Shown piece by piece: positions 51,171 to 62,270 of a stretch of 64,000 bases of DNA; position 1 is the stretch's first letter, and each line of letters starts with the position of its first letter. The notes under the pieces are model-generated. The model had not been told where the DNA came from. It did no database searches and saw nothing but the letters and a program-made list of their open reading frames with translations. This DNA is from Calamus simplicifolius (Eukaryota; Streptophyta; Magnoliopsida; Arecales; Arecaceae). The translations under genes were made by a program, and so were the position numbers. Where the stretch lies: contig UESW01004253.1 in assembly GCA_900491605.1 (NCBI GenBank), forward strand, positions 537,726 through 601,725, read 5' to 3'.

Positions 51171-52498
51171 GTTTCGTCAGTTGCTTCCTTTGTCAACTTT
51201 AACACGGCTTGATCAGCCACATCAGATGCTCCCTCGCCCCAAAGATGAAGTGGGCCCACCCCTGCAAGGCGAAAGGGCGTACGCTCCTAGGTGGCTGATC
51301 CCGACGTCCTACCAATTGCAGAAGGGTACACATCCTTGGGTGAGTGATGCCTTAGCGCAGAAGACTTGGGCGCTGAAGCGCCACCACCTGCCAACCATCG
51401 GATCCATGGAGATCTATCTCGAAATGGGAGCATCCTCTTGGAGCCTCCAAAAAAAAAATGCCATCATTGCTATCATGTGCTGACGTCAGCGATGCCCCGC
51501 TATTGGGTGAAGGCAGAATGCCCCACGCACTGAGCTCCTGCCGAGGTGACACTGCCTATAGCGGGGGTTCGCGTGGCTGGTTAGGTAAGGCGGGACGATT
51601 CAAAAAATGATAAATCGGGGGAAAGCTCGCGAGGCTGGCATTCCATTCTTCTGAGAGTGTCTTCTTCCCGGAGTTCTACCTTCGTCTTCCTCCCGAGAAT
51701 CTGCTCCCGCTGCTCTCCCTTTCTGATCTAGGTCAGTTATTTGATCATTTCTAGCTCCATTTTCAGCCTTCCCATGGCTTCTTCTCCGTCATGGTCTTCT
51801 TCTGCTGTCCCCGAGGATCGTATTTCCTCCTCGGGACTTTGAGCCTCTCTGTCTCCTGCACCTTCCTGGTCTTCCTCTTCCACCCCCTTCGAGACCATAT
51901 TCCTCTCTCGCAACGGCGAGTCGCCGGCCGGGCTCTTGCCAGGAGTCGCCCGACGATCGCTGACGCCTCCTCAAGGATGGGAGCGGAATCCCCGATGGGG
52001 ACCGCCTCCATGGTAATAGGCCAAGATCTGGCTAACATCAGGGCCTGTTACCTGATCTCTAGAGACATAGGACTATTCCTCCCAACCCCTGATGATAGGG
52101 TAGTTTCCTTCCAACCTGGTAGAATTGCCGTCTATGAGGTCTCCCTTAGGATAGGTCTCCACCACTTCCACGGCATCAAGCCTAGGATCTCCCTCTTTCG
52201 CTATTTCTATACCTTCGGCAATAGTCAGGTTGGTGGCTATTCTAGCCTCGGCCCGGCTAAGCCCTAAAAATCAGCTTGCCTTCATCAATCAAGGGATGAA
52301 AATTCTACTTCTTTTTCACCGACCTCGAGGGAGTGAAGCCGAGGTGGGGGGACCCAGACCTGAGGCCAAACAAGGACGCATCGTTGGCCCCGGGGGATAG
52401 GGAGGCACTCAAGCAACTTCTGACGACCGAGGTCCCCCGATGCAATCAACTTTTGTCAAAGGACAATCTTCAGCTTACAGGCATCTCTTTCCGGAGTG

Positions 52499-52577
52499 GT
52501 GAGCGGCTGCAAATTCCCGACCCTTAGCCTGCTTCTGTTCTCTCTTCTCTCTTTTTTTTTTACTAACTCTGATCGAG
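52499..52577 (+). other. Predicted spliceosomal intron in the antisense gene
   Basis: GTGAGC donor, a pyrimidine-rich tract, TACTAACT at 52561 and an AG at 52576-52577 (or 52578-52579). Confidence 0.5.
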
Positions 52578-52858
52578 AGGCAGCGGACCCAGCCCCTGAG
52601 CTGACCCTCGGCATGGTCACCCCCACCCCTGGAGCATGAAGAGCTTGCATCCGGCCCTACCATCGACCTGACGCCCATGCTAGCCAAGGCCGCCAAGGGA
52701 GGCGAGGTTGGGGCGGTCCCCTCAAGGCCTCAGTGATGAATCACGGCCGCCGGATGGAGCGGCTCATCGCCCAACTCATTATGCCCGAGTTCCAATAGGA
52801 ACTTAGCCAGCTGGGGGCCTCGGCCTTCTTCAGGGAAGCATTCGTGGCACTTGTCCGG

Positions 52859-52925
52859 GTAAGTACTTTGCATGACTAGTTTTTGGTACACAATTGGCTT
52901 TGTACTAACCTACGTTTTGATGTAG
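52859..52925 (+). other. Predicted spliceosomal intron in the antisense gene
   Basis: 67 bp with GTAAGT donor, TACTAAC branch site near 52905 and TGTAG acceptor. It has stops in frame, and the coding frame is restored across it. Confidence 0.65.
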
Positions 52926-53739
52926 TCGGCGAATTCCTTGGTGGCCATGAGGGAGGTCATCAACCAAGGGGAGGCCATCCTCCACGAGGCTCAGCGGAAG
53001 GCCACCGAGGCCCGAGCCCGAGCCAAGAGGGTGGAGGAGGCCATGGAGGCAGCCGAACGTCGGGCGGCAGCCGAGACCGAGTGTGCTCGAGCGGCCCTGG
53101 ACCAACTAGGGGAGGCCATGGGGCCGTCACCGCTAGGGACTACCGCATCCATGCCCTCAACGTTGAAGTAAAGGCGGCCAAGGAGAGGGTGTAGAATGCC
53201 GAAGGGTATCGCGGAGGGGGAGGCCAAGGCCCACGAGGCAGAAGCTGCCGCAGCTACCGCCGAGGAGAGGGCAGCAGTCATCGAGAAGAGGGCTGCAGAA
53301 GCAGTGGACAACTTTTGCAAGTCCACCAGCTTCACGAACGAGGTGGCTGAAGCCTCCGTGGATGTCTACCTCCAGGGGTTCCAAGACTGTCGGGAGAAGG
53401 TGACCAGGGTCCTTGGTCTTTCCAGCTCTAGGGACATCGAGGCGGACGAGTGTCCGAGGGGGTGCCATCCGAAGCGGGCCTACAGCAGCCGGCCCCTAAT
53501 TTCCCCTTTATCTTTTCTTTGTATTGAAGTCTGACTTGGTCGGCATTTTGTAAACACAAGTAATGAAAATGTTCTTTTTTTTGAAATCAGTCGCGTTTTT
53601 TACTTAGTAACTTCCCTTTCAGCTTGCCTTCGTAGGACCCTTAGGGGCTGTGTCAGTACTGGGGATAGTGTCTGTCTGCTCACCACGAGCAAATTCATGA
53701 CTTAGCCGCTATATAGGACCGGACCCTAGCGGGGCCACC

Positions 53740-54655
53740 GAGGTTGGACTTGGGGCTTTCCTTGGTGAACCTGAGGTCGATGCATGGGTATGAGCCTAGC
53801 GGTGGCCCTGCAGCGCCGAGCGGCCATCGGGACACCAGAGCGGTCCCAAATCATTTTTTGATGCCAAGTCAGCCTTTTGTTCCCCGTGCTGACTGAGGTA
53901 GGGTCTTGGTGCCGAGCTAACATTGGGCTTTCCGTGTCGATGGTACATCGGTCATGAAGGAATGAGCTGGCCTCGGGCTTTTGATGCCGAGCTAGAGTCG
54001 GGCTTTGAGTGCCGACCGGAGTCGGGCTTTGAGTGCCGATAATACATCGGTCTTGAAGTGCCGAGCTGGCCTCGAGCTTTGGTATCGATGGTACATTGGT
54101 CTTGAAAGTGCCGAGTTGGCCTCAGACTTTCGGTGCTAATGGTACATCGGTCTTGAAGTGCCGAGCTGAACCTTGGGCTTTCGGTGCCGATGGTACATCG
54201 GTCTTTGGTACCGAGCTGGCCTTGGACTTTTAGTGCCGAGCTGGCCTTGGGCTTTTAGTGCCGAGCTGGAGTCGAGCTTTGAGTGCCGACCAGAGTTGGG
54301 CTTTGAGTGCCAATGGTACATCGGTCTTGAAGTGCTGAGCTGGCCTCAGGTTTTTTGTACCGATGGTACATCAATCTTTGGTGCCGAGCTGGCTTCGGGC
54401 TTTCGGTGCCGAGCTAGCTCAGGCTTTGAGTGCCGACCGAAGTCAGGTTTTGAGTGTTGATGGTACATCGGTCTTGAAGTGCCGAGCTGGCCTTAGGCTT
54501 TCGGTGCCGATGGTACATCGATCTTCGTGCCGAGCTGGACTTGGCTTTCGGTGCCAAGTTAGAGTCGGGCTTTAAGTGCCGATCGGAGTCGGACTTTGAG
54601 TGCTGATGGTACATCGGTCTTGAAGTGCCGAGCTGGCCTCGGGCTTTCAACTGAA
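53740..54655. repeat. Tandem-repeat zone 3' of pol, about 50-bp GC-rich units
   Basis: Variants of 'CTTGAAGTGCCGAGCTGGCC...GGTGCCGATGGTACATCGGT' recur more than a dozen times with shorter sub-units (GGCTTTGAGTGCCGAC). Position between pol and the accessory gene matches the hypervariable tandem-repeat region known in Tat/Ogre-type elements. Confidence 0.85.
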
Positions 54656-54756
54656 AAGATGAGTTACTCAAACACATTTTATTAATATAGAATACGGGAT
54701 AGGTGAGTCTGAAGGAATGCAAACACAACCTAATGTAAAGAAGGTGTACATTACTG

Positions 54757-55880
54757 ATAGTACCGATGGAGGTTGTCAGAGTTCTAGGTCCGAGGGAGCG
54801 GCTTCCCATCTAGTCCTTCGATTCGGTATGCTCCGTGGTGGAGGGCTTTGGTGACTCGATAGGGTCCTTTCCAATTTGGCGATAGCTTTCCTCCTTCCAT
54901 CGGTTTCAAGACCTTGGCCCATCTGAGGACTAGGTCTTCCGACAAGAATGTTCTGGGGTGGATGCGAGCATTGTAATACCTGGCAGTTCGCTGTCAGTTG
55001 GCAGCCATCCGGAGTCGCTCGGTCATGTACCTCCTCCATAATGTCAAGGTTGGCTCATAGCTAGCTCGAGTTGTCCTCCTCATCGTACGACTCCGTTCGG
55101 GGGTTTGGAACGCCGATTTCCACAAGGATGACAACCTCGGATCCGAAGACAAGGTTGAAGGAGTCCCCCCGTGGGAGCCTGCGGCGTCGTGTGGTAGGCT
55201 GACAGCACGTTGGGGAGTTCCTCCACCCATCTTCCTTTGAAGTCATCCAACCACATCCTAAGTCCTTGGAGGATGATGTGGTTTGTCACCTTGGCCGCTC
55301 CATTATTCTGAGGATGACTGACAAAGGTGAACCGCTAGTAGATGCCCAGCTCGGTGCAGAATCCTCTGAAGGGTACATTGTCGAACTGCTGGCCGTTTTC
55401 GGTGACGAGGGTGTGTGGCAATCCAAATCGACAGATTATAGACTTTTAGAAAAAGGATCTTACCTTACCTTTGGTGATTTTGGCCAATACCTCGGCCTCG
55501 ATCCATTTAGTGAAGTGGTCGATGACTACCAGCAGAAACTTATGTTGGCCAGAGGTTGAGGGAAATGGTCCCAAGATATCCATCCCCCACTGAGCAAAAG
55601 GCCGGGGGACCGCCAGGGGGCTCAGCTGAGAGATCGGCTGCTGCTGGATGTTGGCATATCATTGGCAGCTGTCACACTTTTGAACTAGCTCTGTGGCATC
55701 CTCCTTCATAATTAATCAGTAGTATCCTTGGCGCAGGGCTTTATATGTCAGCACTCTGCCCTCCAGATGATTCCCACAAATACCCTCATGGATTTCTCGC
55801 ATGATGTAATCAGCTTCCGTGAAGCCAACGCACTTGAGAATTGGGTATGAGAAGGACCTTCGGTAGAGTCACCCATCCAT
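54757..55880 (-). pseudogene. Tat element integrase and C-terminal end of Pol
   Basis: Minus-strand integrase in broken frames. It has QWGMDILGPF (first Asp) near 55580, LVTENGQQFDN near 55400 and HPQNNGAAKVTNH near 55300. The last part reads LSPNWKGPYRVTKALHHGAY and ends NLHRYYQ at about 54757. The middle motif is normally TDNG and the third NGxxE, so two of the three D-D-E catalytic residues are changed (D to E, E to K). With in-frame stops and frameshifts at about 55070-55240 it cannot be functional. Integrase joins the cDNA to chromosomal DNA in intact relatives. Confidence 0.82.
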
Positions 55881-56799
55881 TATTAAAAACTTAGGGGCTC
55901 ATCATTTGAGCAGCCTGGCTTCAGCAGGGTCTTCAGGAAGGACGCCATCGGTAAGGTACCGGATGTTGGTGTCCATCCAAGAGGGTTCCTGCTCAACCGG
56001 TAGGGCCTCCTCTGTGGCTTCGATGTTCAAAACCGCAAGATGCTCCACGCATGTTCTTCCCAAGGTCCCATCGGCCGAGATGGCCAAACGGGACAGTGCA
56101 TCAGCTCTGGCATTCTCCCTCCTGGGAATGTAACTGACATGGAAGTAGGCAAAATGAAAGGCCTGGGATTGGATCTTATTCAGGTAACGGGACATGGTAG
56201 GATCTCGGGCCTCATACTCTCCCGCAACTTGCTCGGAGATAAGCTGAGAGTCGGTGAAGGCTATGAGGCACCTTGCTCTGAGCTCCCTAGCCAGCTTCAT
56301 TCCTGTCAGCAAGGCTTCATACTCCGCTTGGTTTGGTGGTGAAAAAAAGGAAACGGAGAGCATACTTCACCTCCTCCCCCTTGGGACTCGCAATGATGAG
56401 CCCGGCTCCACTCTCCTGAGTTAGATGCGCCATCTACGTGAAGGATCCAGTCCTCCTTTCCTGCCTTCGCTGCCATGGGGGACTCCAAGTGTGGTTCTTC
56501 CAGTTGCTCCTCGGCCCAGGTGCACTCGACTAGGAAGTTGGCTAGCACCTGGGACTTCATTATTGACCTTGGTCGGATGGACAGGTCAAATTCTTCCAGC
56601 TTGATGGCCCACTTCGCCAGCCGATTGGAAGTGTCAGGATGGGATAATATCGTTCAGAGGGGTTGGTCCATAAGTACCACAATAGGATGGGCTTGGAAAT
56701 AGGGCCTGAAACACTGAGCGAAGACGATCAGGGCAAAGATGATCTTTTCGGTTCTGGAATACCTGGTCTCCGCATCATGAAGCACCTTGCTGGTGTAGT
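55881..56799 (-). pseudogene. Tat element RT end and RNase H
   Basis: Minus-strand pieces YTSKVLHDAETRYSRTEKII and NRLAKWAIKLEEFDLS belong to the RT/RNase H region of gypsy Pol. RNase H motifs follow: ILHVDGASN (56470), then NQAEYEALLTGMKLA, LIAFTDSQL and YIPRRENARADALSRLA. This second RNase H-like domain is typical of the Tat group. One frameshift lies near 56350-56400 and a stop near 56660. The right end is cut at 56799 by the chromodomain element. Confidence 0.82.
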
Positions 56800-58130
56800 T
56801 GGTGCGGGCACCAGGATCTAGCAAAGGATTCTTAACCCTCTGTGGATATCTGATTAGTTATGATTCAAGTCTTGAGTTGGGAAATAAAGTTTAGTTTATT
56901 TTGAGTCCTGTCCAGTTCATTTTATTCTAAATTGAGTCATATCCAGTTCAGTTTATTTTAATGTGAGTCCTATAGTAAGTTCATCAGCTTACAAGAGGAG
57001 ACATCAGTATTGGAGCAGAAGACAAGGCCATCACAGTCAGACAGAGTAGCTGCTAAATTCAAGTTGGTAACATACCTACTTCAAGCAGCCCACATGCCAC
57101 CTAGCAGAGGAAGCAACCTTCCCGATCTGGATGATCATCTGGCCAATACCGATTTCACGCCAAATCAAGCTGCCGCCAATTGCATCTGACTGCTTTCCAA
57201 TATTACCTTCCTCATCTAGATGTTGCAGATTTTATGCCAAATTAAGCTGCCACTGATTGCATCTTAATCATATCTAGAAGATCACCTACCTCATCTGGAC
57301 GCTACAGATTTCATGCCAAATCCAGCTACCGCTGATTGCATCTAGAAGATCACCTTCCTTATCTGGATGCTATAGATTTTATGCCAAATTTGACTAGGGC
57401 AACTTTTTTTCTCTCTTTCCATATCTGTATTTTCTTGGGCCCCAAGTCTCTTGCTCTATAAAAGAGACCCTCTTGTATGAATGATGTATCTTTTATTATT
57501 AATCAATCAATCCAAGTTTTTAGTTATTATGATTTTTGTTAATTGGTTCTCTGGTGCTCTTGTTTCCCTCATCCTGCACGTGCCAACATCCCAAGTCTCC
57601 AGGAAAACCCTGATCGCCACCTTTGCCTTCCAATAGTGGATGCCCAAGAGCCCTTGGCCGCCCTCTCCTTTTCTCTACTCATTCCTTGTTGCTTTGCCTC
57701 TATTCTAAATTTTCTCTATTATTCTTTAACCCTTGTATGGTGATCTTGCAGATCCCTCAGTAGCCACGAATCCAGGATTCAAGGTGATCGTCATCCAGGA
57801 CAGCGGATACTTGGCCGCAGATCCGTGGGCTCAAGGCTTGGTCATTTAGGGCGCATCCACCAGGCAGAGCAACCCCTTCAACACTTTGATCTTTCCTCTC
57901 TTGCCAGGTACACCCCTTTAATCTACTATTAACTTTATTGTAGGAGAGCAAGCCCTACCGGGGCTTCTTAGCCTCGGCGGTCCTTCTTCTTTATTTTTTA
58001 GGAACTGTTTCGCGTGCGGATTTACTGTGAATTTTTCTGAATCCCTCTTAGGCTATTACTTTGGGAGAATAATCAACTAATTATTAATCATTAAAAAAAA
58101 TTTACTTACATGCGAATCGGTCCTGCATCA
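56800..58130 (+). repeat. 5' LTR of the chromodomain element
   Basis: 1331 bp from TGGTGCGGGCACC to TCCTGCATCA. The first about 195 bases match 63809-64000 with few differences. It contains three to four tandem units of 68-79 bp at 57110-57400 (each with an ATCTGGATG...TGCCAAAT core). A TATA box (CTATAAAAG) lies at 57456-57464. Confidence 0.87.
57456..57464 (+). promoter_or_regulatory. TATA box in the 5' LTR
   Basis: CTATAAAAG about half-way along the LTR, the usual place for the U3/R promoter. Not tested. Confidence 0.5.
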
Positions 58131-58133
58131 GTT

Positions 58134-58145
58134 TGGTATCAGAGC
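58134..58145 (+). other. Primer binding site of the chromodomain element
   Basis: TGGTATCAGAGC three bases after the LTR end, complementary to initiator tRNA-Met. Confidence 0.9.
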
Positions 58146-59063
58146 ATAGTTAGGGCTTAATTTTAATTCACGTTATTATTATATATCATCTGTTAATTGA
58201 ATTATTTTTTCTTGCATATACATCAGAAAATTACAAAATTTATTTCTCTAGATTCATTATAATTTAAAATATTTTTTATTATTTTTTGAGAATTTAATTC
58301 AATCTGTGAATTAATTGCATGCCTAATTACTCATAAAAAAATAAAAAATCTTGAGATTTTGTTAATCGAATTGTTTTGGCTGCATACACATCAAAAAAAT
58401 TACAAAATTTCTTTCTCTGGATTGATATAATTAAAGTTATTTTTTGTTAATTTTGAGGATTTAATTTGATCTGTGAAAAAAATTGAGATTTATTGCTATT
58501 TATAGATTTCTGGATTAGGGTTTGTGTTTTACATATCATTCATCTGCATTAAATTACTCTTAAGGGCTTTCATTGATGTCAGATAAGAAAGGGATTGAGA
58601 CCCCTTCCTTGGCCCAAAACAACCACCCATGCATTCCGATCCCAAGCCTCTAATCTAAAACTGAGTAGCAACTTAATTGACATTTGCCCTAGAGGGCTAG
58701 GGACACCAACAGTCGGTTTAGTGTACTGGAGGAGACTAGTACAAATCAATCAGGCGTGTGCTCTAAAATTGGTGTCTAGAAGGGAGGTCAAATGTCAAAC
58801 GACTTAAGCAGAGTGTTGGGGTTATTCTAATTAGGCACCTGCAATTTGCGGGACGAGCCTCCCCCTTCCACCTGTCCCAACTGGCCAATTGAAGAGTTAC
58901 TGTTAGATTGGCTTGCATTAAGCCAAATCCTTTACTCTGGATGACTAGGTCTAGCATACCATAGTCCGAGTCAGTCTGAGTCTTGTATGCTTGATTGTGC
59001 TTGCATGTGCACTAGATCAGGAGCATCTTTTCATCCGTCACCACCTCATTACAGGCTGAACCC
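58146..59063 (+). other. Untranslated leader of the chromodomain element
   Basis: About 0.9 kb without a recognised gene. A segment starting GCATATACATCA at 58214 is repeated in diverged form at 58382 (period 168). Confidence 0.6.
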
Positions 59064-60228
59064 ATGGCTAATCAAAGCATTGATGATCACTTAAGGATCA
59101 TCACTGAACAACTAGCCCGAATGAAGACATCAAGCAATCTGAGGCTAGATTAGGGTCAGGTTCGATCAAGTCGAAACTAGGTTGGGCATCCTAGAAGAAG
59201 CCCGTGAGCCCCACACTGAGTCTGATCATGAGACCCCACCTCATCCTAGGAGAGCCCAACAGCCTGACCTCTACATAAGGCCAAACCCTAGACCACTTCG
59301 ACCTGATCCTGTCCTAGATGTCCTCCCTAGGAGACCCAATCATGAGGTAGTAGACCAAGAAGAAAGAACCCTTAGAAGTGTCAGACTTGAAGCACCTACT
59401 TTCAATGGCTCTATGGACCCTAAGGACTACCTAGATTGGGAGGAAGGGATGGACCAGTACTTTGACTGGTACGACATGTCTGAAGAGCATAAGTTTAAGT
59501 CGCCAAGCTCAAGTTAGTACGACAGGCTAGGTTATATTGGGCCACTTTAGAGCGAAGGCAATTATTAGAGGGTAGAGACCCCATAGTCACCTGGCACGCC
59601 ATGAAGGCTAGACTTAGGTACAATTATGTCCCCACATCGTATAAACAGAGCCTATTGGACCAGTGGCAGGGATTAATTCAGGGTAGTAAAATTATGAATG
59701 AATACATTGCTACATTCCAAGAGTATACCATGAGGTGTAATATCGTTCAGTCTGAGGAAGTCACCCTATCCAAGTTTAGGTATGGCCTGAGAGCAGATAT
59801 TCAAAGAGAACTCTACCTATGAAGGGTACACGATTTAAAGAAGCTTACCAAGTTGCTAGGGATTATGAATGTTTTTTGAGAGGGCCACCCTATCATAGAT
59901 CAGAGGCTACCAAGAGCCCTATCCCATATCCAGGATCTAGCTAGGCCTATCCTAGTCGTCCTAGACCTACCCAGTACTCAGACCCTCGCAGACTTTCCTG
60001 AGTTGACCCAACACTAGCCGACCCAGTACAAGCCGAATTGTGTTGAGTCGACCCCAGAATAGTACCTATACCCCAGAGAGAGGATAAGGGCAAATATAGA
60101 GGTCCAAAGAAATTCCAACCCCCAGATCAAATGCTTTAGATGCAACAAACCGGGACATATGATCAGCCAGTGCCCAGTCAGATCCCTTCATATAGATGAG
60201 TTACCTGAGACTGAATCTGAGTCCCTAG
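59064..60228 (+). pseudogene. Gag of the chromodomain element
   Basis: Starts MANQSIDDHLRIITEQLARM at 59064, with a stop at about 59150. Later pieces show the retrotransposon Gag core (LEAPTFNGSMDPKDYLDWE; YIATFQEYTMRCNI; FRYGLRADIQREL) and a CX2CX4HX4C zinc knuckle (CFRCNKPGHMISQC) at 60132-60173. At least four frame changes or stops break the chain, so no complete Gag can be made. Confidence 0.8.
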
Positions 60229-60834
60229 TTGAGCCTGAGGGAGAGGTCTATGAGGATGACCCATATGATAGATGAGTACGATGGAGAGGAGGAAACATTT
60301 GAGTCTGAAGACCTACTAGGAGTGGTTAGATGTATCTTGACCCAGACTCAAACTAAGGACCAGGAAGATTGGCATAGGACTAACATCCTACAGACTTTTG
60401 TTAAGATAGGGGATAAGGTGCTCAAGATCATAGTGGATAGCGGGAGTTATGTCAATGCAGTCTCTGCCAATACAGTTAAGTCATTAGGATTGACCACAGT
60501 TCCCCATCCTAGTCCCTATAAGGTCTCGTGGGTAGATTCCACCTCTATCCCAATCAAGTCCAGATGCCAAATACTAATAAAATTACAAAATTATGAGAAA
60601 AAGGTCTGGTGCGATGTAATTCCTATGGGTATTAGTAGTATTATATTAGGTCGACCTTGGCTTTACGATCACGATGCCACCTTGTTTGGTCGATCCAACA
60701 TTTGCTCTTTTAAACACAATGGGAACAAGTATGTGATACATCCAACTCCACCTAGGGACCCAATCAAGAAAGGATCTAGCAACCTTAAGGATAGCAAGCC
60801 AAGAGTTAATCTGATTAAAGCTAAGGAATTATAA
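60229..60834 (+). pseudogene. Protease of the chromodomain element
   Basis: An aspartic protease segment with the active-site motif IIVDSGSYVNAVS at about 60430 and the second half (IILGRPWLYDHDAT) at about 60635-60675, in one open frame of about 200 codons. A stop at 60832 separates it from RT. Gag-pol of intact relatives is a single polyprotein, so this is a fragment. Confidence 0.8.
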
Positions 60835-61690
60835 AAGGACATCACTGAGGGTAATCTGTTTGGATATTGACCATTAAAGAGATCCATGAATCAGTCCAAA
60901 AGGAACAACCCCCAGAAGTAATTGAGATCCTAGAAGAGTTTAAGGATGTCTTCCCTGAAGAATTGCTTGATCAGTTACCACCCCTGAGAAACATCCAACA
61001 TGCCATTGACCTGATCCCAGGATCCACCCTCCCAAACCTTCCCCATTATAGGATGAACCCCACTGAGCATCAAGAACTACAAAAACAAGTGGGAGAATTA
61101 TTTAGAAAGGTTTCATTAGGGAGAGCTTAAGTCCTTATGCAGTTCCTGCACTATTAACCCCTAAGAAGGATGGTACCTGGAGATGTGCATGGACAGTAGG
61201 GCCATCAATAAAATCACTATTAAGTATAGGTTCCCTATCCCCAGACTATATGACATGTTGGACATGATGGCGGGTGCCACTATATTTTCCAAAATAGACC
61301 TTAAGAGTGGCTACCATCATGTTAGAATTAAACCAGGGGATGAGTGGAAGACTGCATTTAAGACTAGAGATGGTCTGTTTGAGTGGGTCGTGATGCCTTT
61401 TGGGCTGTCAAACACCTAGGACATTCATGAGAATCATGACCCAGGTCCTGAAAGAGTACATGGAAAAATTCTTAGTGGTCTATTTTGATAATATATTAAT
61501 TTATAGCAAGACCAAAGAGGACCATCTTAACCATCTCAGATTAATCTGTCAGACCCTTAGAGAGAATAGCCGATATGCAAACCTTAAGAAGTGTGATTTC
61601 ATGACGTATAGGGTTATCTTTCTAGGTTTTGTGGTAACCCCAGAAGGTGTTTCAGTGGATCCTGAAAAGGTTAGTCGGTCGTAGAGTGGC
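60835..61690 (+). pseudogene. Reverse transcriptase of the chromodomain element (catalytic site changed)
   Basis: RT pieces in order: FKDVFPEELLDQLPP, RAINKITIKYRFPIPRL, FSKIDLKSGYHHVRI and VVMPFGLSN, then the catalytic box. The box reads YFDN at 61481-61492, where gypsy RT has YFDD/YVDD, so the second catalytic aspartate is lost. Frameshifts lie near 61120-61180 and 61415, and a stop at 61682. The enzyme is dead. Confidence 0.85.
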
Positions 61691-62270
61691 CGATACCCAT
61701 GAACGTCCATGATGTCCGCAGCTTCCATGGCCTAGCAACCTTTTATAGGAGATTCATTATGGGATTTAGCACCATCGTCGCACCCATCACTGATTGTATT
61801 AGGAAGGGTAATTTTGAGTGGACTAAGTCAGCAAATAAGGCCTTCCTAGAGCTTAATGATAGGATGACTCATGCACCCATACTTAGACTTCCAGACTTTT
61901 CTAAGGTGTTTGACGTTGCGTGCGACGCATCGGGAGTAGGCATAGGTGGAGTGTTAAGCCAAGAAAATCACCCCATAGCTTTCTTTAGTGAAAAACTAAA
62001 TGAAGCCAAAATTAGATATTCCACCTATGATAAGGAATTCTATGCAGTAGTACAAGCCCTTAAGTATTGAGACATTACTTACTACCGCAAGAGTTTATCT
62101 TATTTTCTGATCATGAGGCACTCCGATTTCTGAACTCCCAAAAGAAGCTAAATTCTAGGCATGGCAAATGGGTTGAATATATTCAAGCATACACTTTATC
62201 CTGAAACACCGTGTCGGTATAGAAAATAAGGTAGCAGACGCCCTAAGCCATAAGTCTTTGTTGTTGAGTA
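61691..62270 (+). pseudogene. RNase H of the chromodomain element
   Basis: Begins with the RT connection (NVHDVRSFHGLATFYRRFI) and then RNase H motifs VACDASGVGIGGVLSQE and IRYSTYDKEFYAVVQALKY. A TGA at 62068 stops the frame. The continuation (SDHEALRFLNSQKKLNSRHG) lies in another frame. Confidence 0.8.

Larger units (their letters stand above)
51774..53534 (+). pseudogene. Antisense accessory gene of the Tat element ('putative gypsy type transposon' domain plus coiled coil), with introns
   Basis: Runs opposite to pol. It starts MASSPSWSSSAVPEDR at 51774. A domain resembling PF04195 follows (IGQDLANIRACYLISRDIGL, later GRIAVYEVSLRIGL) at about 51990-52250. The C-terminal half is an Ala/Glu/Arg-rich coiled coil (AILHEAQRKATEARARA; EAKAHEAEAAAATAEER), ending with AEASVDVYLQGFQDCREK. 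Two introns are likely: about 52499-52577 (GTGAGC...TACTAACT...AG) and 52859-52925 (GTAAGT...TACTAAC...GTAG), the second joining LVR to SANSLVAMRE in frame. Stops and frameshifts (about 51842, 52260, 52797, 53122, 53210) break it. A possible poly(A) signal region follows at 53560. Its function is unknown; Tat-group elements are known to carry such antisense genes. Confidence 0.65.
50193..56799 (-). mobile_element. Tat-type Ty3-gypsy retrotransposon, 3' part, cut by a nested element
   Basis: Reading on the minus strand: RNase H, integrase, pol end, a tandem-repeat zone, an antisense accessory gene, then the presumed 3' LTR beginning with TG at 50193. This order, with a long region between pol and the 3' LTR, is known for the Tat group (Grande, Retand, Ogre relatives). 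The left boundary is set by loss of homology to the copy-2 flank near 23045. The right side is interrupted at 56799/56800 by the LTR of a second element; gag, protease and most of RT would lie beyond the window. I could not fix the inner end of the 3' LTR because no second LTR is visible. Confidence 0.82.

Noticed and set aside
50745..51259. Pro/Ser-rich and Arg/Gly-rich open frames on both strands
   Set aside because: They are translations of the 23-bp minisatellite and have no independent support.
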